From Diploscapter coronatus (taxonomy: Eukaryota > Nematoda > Chromadorea > Rhabditida > Rhabditidae), in assembly GCA_964036155.1 (NCBI GenBank), contig OZ038422.1, forward strand, positions 42,741,201 to 42,805,200: a DNA stretch of 64,000 nt. The letters are read 5' to 3'. The position numbers and the translations under genes are program-made. A model generated the notes under the pieces. The model searched no databases, was not told the origin of the DNA, and was given only the letters and a program-made list of their open reading frames with translations. This document shows, piece after piece, positions 23,501-36,200 of the stretch (position 1 is the stretch's first letter; the number at the start of each line of letters is the position of its first letter).

Positions 23501-26500
23501 TCTATTCACTCAAACTTCGACCGCTATGTCTTGTTTCTTTCCTTCCTCTCCCCTTTCTCTTTTCATCTCTGCAGCTCTTTCCTCTTTCAGCTTTCTGCTT
23601 CTTCGTCGTTTCTAATTGTAACCCAGGGGCTCACGTGAATGTGTGGACTTGATATTTGTCCATTTTCCTGCCAAACTCTTTCACTTTCTCACTTTTTCAA
23701 TCAATTCACTTTGGCATTTTGCGGCCTTCATTTTTCGTCTCAAAAACCTTATGTTTATTAAAAATCGACCATGTCTAATTTCAGAAAAGACGAAAACAAC
23801 ATTTTCATTATCTCGCGTGAAATTTCCAAAAATCCTTTTCCATTCGATGCTATTTTCGAACGAACATTTGGATTTGATAAGAGGAGTGAGCATTAGAGGC
23901 AGGAGGCCTATTTCTGCCCGAACGAATAAATGTCTATGTAGTTTGATGTGAGGCAATAAAGTTGCGAGAATCGTCCGTTCCAATGCGTTGTTTTGATAGA
24001 GAGCACAAAGGTTAGCCAGGAGGCGTTCTGGTGAAACTAGATTAACACTGATATGTCATTAAATTAGAAACCCGCATGAAAGAATTTTTCTTGTGAATAT
24101 TATAATTCGCTGTTAAAGCAAACTCAACATTTCTCGAAATAATGGCCTTCCACTTTTTCATTCTTTTATTCACTTGGTCACATGTTTTCCTCTATTCTGT
24201 GAAGTTACGAAGTTTCAAGGTCGTTTTTACCATTGCAAAACGCGCATTTATGGGAATTTTCTTGTTCGATCTTGTGAATATTTCTGATTAATTCTAATCC
24301 TTTTGTTTTCTAAAATAATTTTTGCGCTCCAAAAGTGTCCATCCAAATTTTTAGGAGTTATATCAGAGAATCAATAGTCTTCTATATTTTCGAAGAAAGG
24401 TTATCCCTATAAATTCTAATAGTTATGAAATCTTTCCAAATCTTCGAAATAAAGCAGTTCTCGATGGTACTCTTCCTAACTTTATTTGCGTACATATTTC
24501 ATCTTTCAAGTTCTCGAATTGAATGCTCAAGGTCATTTTGTTGCGCAACTCTGCGAAACGTGTGCTGTGCCATTTCCGTGCTTTTCACCTTTCATTTTCG
24601 CCAACTTTCTCGTAATTCGTCATCGTTTTTGTAGACATTGTGCAGTTTCACGTCCTTGTGCAGAGATTGGATGCCTTATGAAGGAGAAGAGGAAAGAAAG
24701 AATGGATTAGAATAGTGATTCACTCACGTGGCTCTCGGCCATGCAGAAATACAGTCTCATGAGCAATTCTTCATTCAATCTCCCTTTCTTCGTCTTTTTT
24801 CTTCATCTCAATTTGCCATTACTGCATATCCATTTCCATTTACATCACTCTCCCCTTCCTTTAATTAGAATCGTTCCATTTTGCACTAAACAAAGCACGA
24901 TTTTCTGCTTTTATCCCAAATTAAGCCGCTTTTCTTCGAATTTAATCAACCTAACTTTGCAAAAGCGGATTAAACGAGACATTTCGAGATTGAGATTTTG
25001 AATTTTCGCGTTCAAATTCCGAACGGATCGCCTTATTCCTGTTAAGTCAGCTGATTTTCTGCTGGATATGCCTTGATTTTAGAAGTTACCAGAATCAAAC
25101 TAGTAAATCTCTTACATTAAAATCGCCTTAGCGCATCCTTCATTCGATTAATTCTGCTGTCGTCGATCGTCTAATTCTTGATTATTGAATGATTCTGCGC
25201 AAATAATATGATAATTCTACCGGGGACACGTTAAGTCTGGCCAAAGCTTCTACTTTTCCCTTTAAAAATGCTGAAACTGTCAACATTTCTCAAGATTTCT
25301 GATTTTTCTCAAGAGATACTATCGCTTATTTTGAAATTTCGCTTACACTGCAATTTATTTACTTCTCCCACCTGATCTTATCACTAAATCACGCATAACT
25401 TTTCATCAAGCCATGCAATTCTTAAGGATACCTTGCAAAATATTTTTAAAGATTAGTGAACTTTATTAGTTTAACTTTTATAGCCATACCGTTATATTCA
25501 CCTGCAGTTATTCAAAATTTCACCTTTTCTTTCCTTATCTTGAGTTGTTTTGTCAACACTGCATAACCTACATCGGGTTTTATTATTTTCAAGGATCTCA
25601 TTTGAGTATTATTTTGCGAAAATTTGTGAGCGTTATTCTTACCCAGTTTCTATTCTATTCTATCTATGGTAATTCGAATTTTATTTTTTCTTTGTTTCGA
25701 GTTATTTCATCAACAATAGCTCGTAGTTATTTCGTCAACAAATACTCCTCCCTGCTCTTCTTCCCATGTCCACTATCATCTTTTCACTTCATTTTTTCTA
25801 CCCGTTCCAGGCACGAACTGATAATTTCAGTCAGCTGAAAACAAAAAGCTCAAAAGATCTTCAAATTTCATTATCAAAAAGACACGAATTTTTCATGTCA
25901 TCAATTCAGCCTTTCCGAAATATGAATTTGGAAGATAAAAAGTTGTGCTGGTAGAAATGCAAAGAAAACTTTCGCGAAACAACTCAATCATTTTTGCGGA
26001 TTTTCAATATCCCTTCTTTCAAATTATTATTCAGTTTCCATTTCTACTAAATTAAAAATCGTCAGTTTAGTTTGAATAGCAAGGTTTTTTTCCTTCAGAA
26101 ACTTGATCTTCATACATTGATGGCTTGTTTAGATCAATCAATGCTATATAATTTTTGACGAAAAAATGTGTTTTAGTCAAGCTTCAAAAAATGTGTCTAA
26201 ACTATATCTTCTCTTGGGCCTTTCTAGGTTCACTGATAAGATTTTCCACTGATCAAGTGGCTTTTTCTATCACAAATTGAAATGGTCAAGATACGTTCTT
26301 GTCTTCAGATAATATTGCATCACTTCCGTAAGCCAAAGCTCTTGTATTTCGGCATCTCTACTACCTCACACATTTACTGTGGAGAAAAAAGTGAAAATCT
26401 TTCAAGAAAAAGCGCGGCGCGACCCCGAACGATGAAAAATGAGACAAATAAAAAAATAAAAGTGGGCAATGAGAGAAAAATCAAAGGAAACACGAGAAGC

Positions 26501-27147
26501 CGAGAGGCTTGCAAATGCTGCGAGCCGAGTGAGTGAAATTGTGAAAATGAGAGAGATGGGAAAAGGAAGGAGCAAAAAAAGCGGGGGCCGTTCGAATGCA
26601 AACCAAACAGCGGGCAAACGGGACAAATGGCAGGCCGCTCTGTCTCAGTCAGTTTTGTTCTGCTTTCCCAGCCATCGATCATTAGATTCACTCATTAGCT
26701 CATTTCACTCATCAAGCTTCTTTCATCCATCTCGTTTCTGATCCTGATGGACTGATTCTCTACCTGACCAATCCCCACACAACTCACACCCCTGCCCTGC
26801 CTCATGACCACTCCACTCTTGTTTCAAACTTCAATTTTCGATGCCGAACTGATCAATATTTGCTTCCTTTAAAATTCTCGATCTCTGAAATTGTATTCCG
26901 TCATTCCGCATTTTAAGTTTGCATATTGAATACTCTGGTTATCATTCCCGTCTGAACTGATTAAACTTGTGTTCTGATGGAGCACTACTTCGGTCTTTTT
27001 CATTTTCAAAATTTTTAATATTTTGATTGATTTAATCTCTATAATCGAAATTTTTCTTTATGCTATACTTTATATCCGACGAATAGTTTTTATTTTATTT
27101 TATATGGATTCAAGTTCTTTTCAACTTACCAATTCTTTATTTTTCAG
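20579..27147. other. long non-coding stretch upstream of MYRF
   Basis: No supported gene. The region alternates pyrimidine-rich blocks (21180-21250, 22530-22680, 23040-23150, 23520-23620, 24770-24870) and purine-rich blocks (21310-21460, 22750-22860, 26390-26600). Several 70-130 codon open frames run through these blocks but are Ser/Phe/Leu-rich low-complexity readings without splice support or homology. It is a likely 5' regulatory region of MYRF, possibly with unidentified non-coding first exons. Confidence 0.45.
20700..20965. repeat. degenerate GGAACGG-type repeat block
   Basis: Variants of GAACGGAGAC, GACGGATAGGAACGGG and GGACGGGAACGG recur at about 20716, 20748, 20880, 20918 and 20950. 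A related cluster (ACGGAACGCGGAACG, CACGGAACGAACG) occurs at about 62700-62755. They look like degenerate copies of one short interspersed repeat; a consensus cannot be built from this window alone. Confidence 0.35.
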
Positions 27148-27207
27148 GATATCAGCGATTTATGAGAGGCTGACATACCGAAACTCTATATTCGAGTTCA
27201 ATCAACG

Positions 27208-30200
27208 ATGCTACCTCGCAATCCCTACCCTCCTGAATATGAGGAGTTCGAAGGTATGTAAACATTATTCTTGTTTTACTTTTTCCAATGAAACTTTATC
27301 AATTCTAATTATTATTTTATGCGTATTAAAATTCAAAACTGTTGACAATAAAATTCACCGTATTTTGAGCATGAACATATTCGTTTCGATACAGAAATTT
27401 GTGATTTGAGAAAAAGCAATAATTTCAAAAAAGAAAGAATTTTATATTTTTTTTTCTAATTCTAAGAAAACCTAAGACGAACTTTCTTCAAACGAAAATA
27501 AACTATGGGTTTAGCCTCAAAAACAGCCACATTTCTGATATCACCTGGCACAAATGGAAATTCTTGATAATTTTGAGCTAGAGGTGCAAATTTGTTCAGA
27601 AAATATCTAGGGAGCATGTCTCATTAGAATTCTAACGTTTTGCTTCCTTTGATCTGATTATATGATTTTTTATTCGTGTTTGAGATCAAGTGCAGTTAGG
27701 TCTTTCTCAACTTTTGTCCACTAATTCTAAGCCTTCTTTTCAAATTTTCCTAATAATGTTTTCTTATTCTAAACGAATATCACAATGTTACGTCATTGAT
27801 TTGACTTATAATTTGCACTCTCCCAAGCATTCTTTATTATTGCGGAAGAAAAAGTTTTGCAAAATCTAGTCTATTTTTAGTCATAAGCATAACAGTTAAA
27901 TTTACTTTAATTTCTAAACGTTCTAAGGGGCGTTTCAATTCTTTTCGAACATCTGTCTTTACTACTGCTTTTATAGTAAGCAAATCCGAAAAAAGAGCAG
28001 ATGTAGTATTTTCTCGACTTACCATTTTAAAAGGATTAAAATTCGTTAGCCAAACAGATTCTAAGACTTTATTTTTACTTCATTTCTCATTTTTTAATTT
28101 TTCTCAGTGCGAAGTGTAATGCAGCAATGGAGTTGCAGTAATCTGTGCGGTGGGTTAAATGAATGAATGGGTCCATCCAAGGGGAAATTGGAAATTGAAC
28201 GATGGAAGGAGAATTTGGTAGACCGAAGGGCAGCATAAACTCGCCAATTTTATTAGTCCCATCTCTCCTTTCTTCGATTCGAACGATGAACGCACAAAGT
28301 AGTCACTGCGAATTGGCATTTGAGTGGGTGGAGCTTTATTTTGGCCACCTTCATTTTTCTTTCTCGGTTCATCCTCATTTGATGTAACTTTTCTGGCAAT
28401 ATAAAAATATTAAGGTCCAAGGAGTGAAAATAAGTCGTAAAACGACCTAGCTAAACCCCTATCCTAAATTTGTCTCATCAAATTCACTCATCTTATAGTA
28501 ACTATTCTTATTTTTCCATCATTCATTCTCGCCGTAAGTTGTCTCTTCAAAATAATGACGAAATATTTTCTTTGAATAACTCCCGAATATTTTGCACTTG
28601 TTATCATCAAGTTGTTGATGAAATTTCTAATACTAATCATAACGCATAACAGAAGATCTGCCACATTTTATTTGTGAAAAATTTGCTCTGCTCAGCTAGT
28701 CGTCTACTTCCCAAATAATCGCATATTAACTATTCTATATTTATATCGCTAATTTCTAATCCTGCGGTTCCGATCCATCTTATCTGATCTACTGATAAGC
28801 CCCCCAAAAGGCTTACTTACATTCTCCTCGCATGCTCATTTGCTCATTTTCTGCCCTGCCGTACTTGGAGCGGTCTCCCTCCCCTTCTTCCCTTCCTTTT
28901 TTGCTTGTCTGCCTCAGGGCTATTTCAAGTGATGTTCACCCGGCTAGTGCCTGGCAGTGCTATTTTGTCGACTGAACGCTCGATGTTGCGAGCAGATGAA
29001 AAAGACAAGTTGGGTGGAGAGAGGGCAGAGAAAATTGCTGCAAAGGGGAAGGGGAGGAAGGAAGTGCAGAGAGCGAGGAGAGGGCAGAGATGAAATCGTA
29101 AAAGTCCCTTTGCACTTTCATGCCCAGGGGGGAGTGGAGAAAAACTCAGCTGTACTATTTCTTCGAGTTTTATATCTTTGTCTGTGCTCTCTCGTCGAAG
29201 TTTCCTTCTCTACGTTCTCTATCATTCCTTCTATGCCTCTTGCTTCTCTTTCTTTGTCTGTCTGCTCTCTCTTCTGTCCACAACCGTGTGTACTACAGAA
29301 GCCAACTGCTATTCTTCCCTCTCCTCACTGACCACTCACTTCCACTCTCCACTCAATTCACCTCCATTCGATCTCACAGCTCTGATTGTGAGTCATTCTG
29401 ACACCTCAGTCGAGTTTTTTAGGATCAACTAGGTAACCATAACTCAATTATTATTATTTTACTATCAAGTCAATATACTATTTTCTAGGCGCATATAAAT
29501 TTTTGCATATCGGAATTGTTCATACTCTATTTTTGCCTCTAGAAAATTAGTCTTTCAAAAATTTGCTTCAATTATCAAATTATCGTCTCGCCTTTCGATA
29601 ATCACATTATCCTTCTGATGCGCAGCGATTAGTTTCAAAGTTGGCACAATTTTGCGATCTATGTATATGATTTCAGCGACGATTGTATGCTAGCATTTCA
29701 GCCAAATTTTGCTCGGTCCTTTCAAGTCTGCTTCTTCAAATTCGAGCATTTTTATTGTTCAAAAATCCATACCGCTTTCTACGCCAGACAATCATTCCTG
29801 ATGATCTGCTTCTTATCATTTATCAATGCGTCTTTCGTAACCATTCCTTAGTTTTCGACTGATAAGCTTCTATAGTATTGGTGGTCCGAATGACTACATT
29901 CACACCTCTTGCATTTTCGTACAATTCCTAAAAATACCTTCTGTCTCTTCGTTAATTCTAATGAACGTGCTCATCGTAATTCATTTTTATTTTAATTTAT
30001 TCCCTGCGAATTTCTCACTTGACTGGCAACTTCTCGTGTTTCCATTCCATTCCGCTGATTAGCCCTGCCTCTCTCTCTCTGCGTTGCAGTTGAGAGCAAT
30101 CGAGTCCGAGTAGCCGGTGCAACGTCGATCTTTTTTCGCTCTATCCTCTTTTCTCTCCGCGAATTGTTTTCGCGAGCAGCTCATGTTTTCCCCGCTCTGC

Positions 30201-33200
30201 ATCTTTTTCCCTCTCGCGTACCACTTTGTGCCATCACACTCTCTTCATCATTCCCCTCTCTTAGTCGAATCAAAATGCCTGGAGCAAGGTCCTCTTTCTT
30301 CCCTTTCAGAGAATTAGCCTCAAACCGTCTGTACAATCCCACACAACAATTCATTTCCACTGGAATCATAAAATCGACAACAATTTCCCATTTTGCTCAA
30401 AGGATTACTGTAACTGAAATAAACGATTTAGAAAGGTATTTCGAGGAAGGAAGGAAGAGAAATAGCTGCAGGTGGAACGGAAATAGGAGAAAATTGAGCT
30501 ATGTGTTTTCATAGAGCTACTCTGACATAAATCTTGACATTAAAACTAGGAAATTATGACTGTTTACGAAAAGAACTCTGTTGTTAACAACATTATTGGA
30601 TTTCACGTCAAATAGTGCAATGTAGGAAAAAATCACAGGAAAGAAACATCAGGTTTATCATGAGGCAAATAAATCTAACTTATCTAAATTTTGATCTCCT
30701 GGGAACTCTTGGTGAAATTATTATTCAAAGCTAATGCGATAAAGTTGCTATGTCAGCGAAATATTTGCATTAAATAAACTTGTCTAAGGATTGCAAACTC
30801 CGCGCCCCTTGCATTTTTACTTTTGCCCAAAAAGTGAAAACTGGAAACGCCAAAAATAGGGAGCAAGTTCCCTTCAAAGTTGGTATTCATGAAAGATTGC
30901 TATCGGAATCGATAAAAAAACACCCATAAAATGGTTGTCCACCAAAAATATTCACAGGGAGTGAGCGTCCACAGGCGCTCTTGGAATTTGTATATCACGA
31001 AATCATGTTCATTTTCTTGGTCGATTGTGGCGGCATTTTTTCGATCAAAATAATTTTGATTTAATTTTTCTTCATGAATGCCTTAGATACGTCGTATTCA
31101 TTATTTAGAGTAGAAAATTATAAGCTATGCAAACCCATTTGCGCTTCCTAGAGACATGGCTCTCAAAACATAGCCGCAATCATTCAATCATTCGAATATT
31201 CGACCGAAAGCAGTTTTGCAGTTTTGAAACAACCGATAGTCGCTGCCTTTGTGCGTAATCGCAATTCGCCAGCAAAAAAGAACGGTTTTGCACTTTTTAT
31301 CGCGATAGCGTTTTTTCTGCTTCTGTACTGATATAAATGTTGATCGTGAGCAATAATATTTACGATTGGCCGGTATATAAAAATCGAACTTTGTCTTTTT
31401 GTCCGGAGGTTATTGTAGATGTAAATAGGAATGAACAGAATTTGAAATGAATTTTTTTGTTTAAATTATCCTTTTATCATTCTCCACAATATTCTTTCTG
31501 GAACTAGTATTTAATTGCGTCCTTCACTGATACCAAAATGAATTTTGATTGAGAAAAATGTCGTTTTTATCTCATCATAACAGTAAAATTTTTGAAAACA
31601 GCTTCATCTCACCACAAAGCATAAGCCTTGTAGCCTGAAACTTTTTCTAAGTGGTTTTTATGACCGTACGTTAGTGAAAGGGCGAAGATTGATAGCTTTT
31701 GGCATGAGCAGACCCACTTGTTTTTATGCGCTCCTCATCATAAGCCCTTCCCTCTTGCTTTCCCCTTGGCTATTCCTCTGCCAGTTCCAGTTCGGCCCAG
31801 TTCATCAGTTCATTCTGCTGCCCGGTCTGTGCTCTTCATTCCCTTCCCACTCACTTGCAGAGTCCATCAGTTTGAATTTGTTTATCTTTGAGCGCATCCA
31901 ACATTTTAATAGCCATAATAAAATTCCACAATTCACTCTACCCGTATTATTTTAGTCGAATTTTGCGATAGATCATATTCGTGACAATGCAGAATATTTT
32001 AAACTTTTCTCTCTCTGTTGGCGTAATGTAAAAGACTACTGTAATGCACTTTTAAAACCCTATAATTTTACTCTTCAGTTTTTATGGCCACTAGACATTT
32101 TAACGCCGAGCTTGACTTCTCTGATGTAAAACCTTCAATTTTTTAAACCTAGTTTTCCTCATTTGTCTGTGATCTTTCAAAATGCATGCTTCATGAGCGC
32201 TGTTATTCAGACATGATATGTTTTTTTTTTCTAGATTATCAGAATCTTCATGCATTTTATAATTTCTCTAACATTAGACGTGCATATGAGTTCTCCGAAT
32301 ATGCACCGTTTGACTTTTCCGATTTTTTTTATTTTGGAAGAATTATTGTAAAATTTCAAACCATAAACTTCTACTTCTTACTTATTTTCTGATAGATTCT
32401 TGACATTATTAAAAATTTAAAGCTAGTCTTCACTCGAACCTAATTCTTATGAATTTACTTATTTGAGCTTAACTCATTCTACCGTAATCCTTATCACTTC
32501 CAACATATTTTTCTAGTCTACTTATTCTTACCTGTCTCTTAATGAGACTTCTTGAAACCGTCGTATTTCCTCTGCACTCTGAGATTTCTGCATCAGTTTT
32601 AAATGCAAAGATTAATGTCTGTTTTGCTTTTCTAATCCACATCTCAGATTAATGAAGTGCAAGGGGTTCAGCCGCAAGCGGATTTCTAATCTCCATTTAT
32701 AATCAGCGATTTGTTTGTGGCAAACTTTCCCGAGAATTGCTCTGCCCTTTCGTGCCATTCTTTACCATTTTATCTGCCATTTCTCTCCGAATTCAGTTTT
32801 TGGATCCATTTGGTCGTTGTACAGTACATCTTCATCTGGTTAATCCCCCCTCCGTTTCGAAGCAGTTACAGCCAATCGATTTACTCTTCTGTCGAATCGA
32901 ATCGAACGTTTGCGTCTTTACGTTTTTCTCTTCGCTTTTATTTCGATCCTCTTCTTTCGTCTTTTCAGTTTTCTGTTTTCTATGGGGACAAGGTCAGGGC
33001 CATTCGCGAAGAGGGGAGACAGGCGAATTTGTGAGAGAAAGGCGAGTTTACCTGGGCAGAGAGTAGGTAGGGGGAATAAAATAGGTAGAGGAGGATGGTA
33101 GATGAGTGGAAGAGCGGAGAGACGCACGGGGCCGCCGCCGAGCATCGATTGGCAAACACTATGAACCGTCTTTCGCAAGAAAAACTCTAGCTGAAAAACT

Positions 33201-36200
33201 GTATGCACCATGAAAAACTGCAGACTATGCGGTAGGTCTGTCTGGGTGACACGTAGAAATAACGGCTGCCATAATGGGATCACATCGCAATCGCAATCGC
33301 ATTCCCCTCGAAAAATTGCATTGTCTATGAAATCACCGATTATGAAACATCCCTCACAATTCGCAATAGCAATTTCATTTGAAATGTCGTGGCGATTTCC
33401 ATTTTTGTGCAGCTCTTTGCGTCGTCTGTTTTCCCTTTGCCTTGCCTTGTGTGGCGTGGGGCAGTGAGGAAGGGGCCCGTGTCATGTTGTGCCACAGCCA
33501 GCAGTGGACAGCGCTCTGCAGGGCAGACTCTTTTGCCGAGCCAAAAACGGGGGCTCATAAATGGTGGAAAATGGAGAGGGGATGGAGAGAATAGAATGGG
33601 GAATGAAAATAACCCGAAGGCATTGCAAGAAAATTGCATAATGACACAACAAATGTAATCAGCATTCGAACGGATATATGACATTTGGGAAAACCTGTGA
33701 TTGTTTGGATGACTAAACATCTCGTTTCTAATAAGGTCAATTCGACAAGATCAATCTAGTTTTTCTCGAAAACTTTGCATAGCCATGTTTTGAAAACATG
33801 ACGAATTTTTACGTAACATCTCATAAATTTCAAAATGACCATTTGATATCATCACGTTGTTTTATATTCATCACTTCTCCATAATAATGATAAATGATCG
33901 TCATTTCTTGCTCATTGTATCCCAAAATCTATCGATTGACTTTCGTAAGCTGTCCAGGCGCTGCTCTGTCCACTCTCCGGCTCTTTTTGCAGTTTGCGTC
34001 CCTCGAAAAGCTGCTGAATGGGGAGGGGGGAATAGCCGGCAGAAAGGCAGGCGCAGCAAGCAGCCTGTGGGTCGGGACGAGAAAAAGAAGAGGAAGGGGG
34101 TAGAGAGAGAGTATGCTCAAACAATTGGCAGAGGGCAAGGACGCAGAGGAGAGAGGACGAGAACCAGGCAGTGACAGGCAGCACTCCCCTTCTCTCTTCC
34201 CTTTCCTCCCCTCCATCCCCCTTCTTCCCTTCTCTTTACTTACATTTCGCCCTCTAACCTTCGAGCCATTCTATAATCCTACCATAATAAATCGATAAAT
34301 CGATACTTCTGAATTGTCGAATTCGATTGATTTGATGCAAATTGCGCATGTCTAAGCGAAGACCTATAAAAGGTAACTCGATTTACATTCATTAGTGCCA
34401 TTTTTCACTCTTGTCTTCCTTACTGTCGCCCATCGCTCCTCACTCGCTTTTTGCTCTGCCCTCCCTGACAGTCTCATCCATTCTTACGCGCGTTTTTGCG
34501 TATTCCATGAATCACATTCTGAGACAATTCTATGCATAAAAAATTAGCAAAAAACGGCTGTGTGCGTGTTGCGCGAAAATATGCAATCAGCTACAAAACC
34601 AAAGTGCCAAGAGCTATTGAGGTGCGAAAAAGATCGCTCGAAACTCGTAACTTTCACCGTCAACAGAAACATTTTGAAATATTGAAGATCAACTATCGAG
34701 TTTTGTGATTTGTGATTTGGATAATGATTTTTGCGATTTCAGAAGAGGGGCTGGGCGATCCGCTGAGCGACGTTCAGACGTTCAACATCATCCAATTTCT
34801 GACCGGCGATAGCGAGTAAGTCACGATTTTCACTCAATTTTATGTTTTTTCATCTTATTTATTGATTTTTGCCAATATCCATTTTGCTAAACTACTGTAT
34901 CTGCGAGCCCAGCCCTTTCTCCCAGCCGATATCCTTGCTTTTCGGCATATTCTGTCCGTTCTGCTTGCATCATCTTCTATCCAACCTTTATCATTTATCA
35001 TAGTTTCATCGTTCTTTTGATGATTTGCATTGTGCCATAGCTTTTGTAGGTATTTCAGTTGTTCTCTTCTTTTTATCTGTCATTCTGCATCTCTGCAGCC
35101 TCTCCACTCCCCCTAGTCTCTTCTCTCTTCCATCCACCCGTCTGCCTCTTCTCGTACCATTCAGTGCCGCAGGGCTCTTTCTTCCCTTCCCCTTCCCAAC
35201 TCCCTTTCCTTTCCCCTTCCCTCTTTGCATCTGACTTCACGCGATCGAAAAATTCGAAAAGGGATGAAATCAAAACAGCTATGCACATAAAGAGATAGAG
35301 GGAAACACAACTTTACCGTAATTAAAATGCAATCTGATAAACGCAGGGGTACGCACAGAGAGGATTCACACCCTATATGATCATTTCACATGAGAATAAA
35401 AACCACAACGGTTCTTTTCGGAATTTATGTAGGATTATTTCACAACATTTCTTCACAGAAGAATATCCTTTCTTGATTTTCGACCCCCAAACTCGTCCAG
35501 TGCGGGGTGACCTTTGTGAGCAGTTCGGATAATGTCCTTTATCTTCCAGTTACTCTCCTTTTCTCCAGTCGGTAATTTTTCACTCCCCACAGTATCTCCT
35601 TTAATTAGACATCTCTATTTCAGCCTTGCAATCCTCTATTCCCTCTAACTGTGTTGCACTTTTAGGACACAACAGTTTTTGAACAAAGCTGCCTGTGGGA
35701 AAGGAATGGTTCTCTTCTTGTCTCTCTTTTTCGCTTATCTCAGCACTTTTTGCCATCCCTCACCCTGGTACTTCGCATAAAAACACGTGTCCCACAGAGC
35801 TGTGAAAAAGCGCTACCGCAACAAAAAAAGCGGGCAAAAACGCAGATTTCAGCCTAGAAAAAATGCGTTTTGTGAAATATTTCGCGCGCCAAATCATCGC
35901 TTTTTGCATTTGGATGCCCTCTTATAAGCGGCTCAGTTTCGATATCTCGGTCACTCGGCCATTGCCCTTTCTGCTTCTAATTTCGTCTAATGCCTGCCAT
36001 CAGTCGCTACGATAGAAAGGTCGCGGCCCGCAGAAAACTTTTCGTCAAACTCGATAGGGACGGGTTTAAGAGACCTGTAGTTCCTCTATCTGGAAAAATT
36101 CGAAAATCTCGGTACTCGTATTCGACTTACTTTCATTAATGCCTCCTAACGTTCCTATTTTCAGCACCCCAATCGACAGTCCCCTGATCGACTCTCCAGC

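Noticed and set aside
33340..34216. Several 90-126 codon open frames on both strands
   Set aside because: Biased composition in purine/pyrimidine-rich MYRF intron DNA explains them; no conserved motif is present and they overlap one another.
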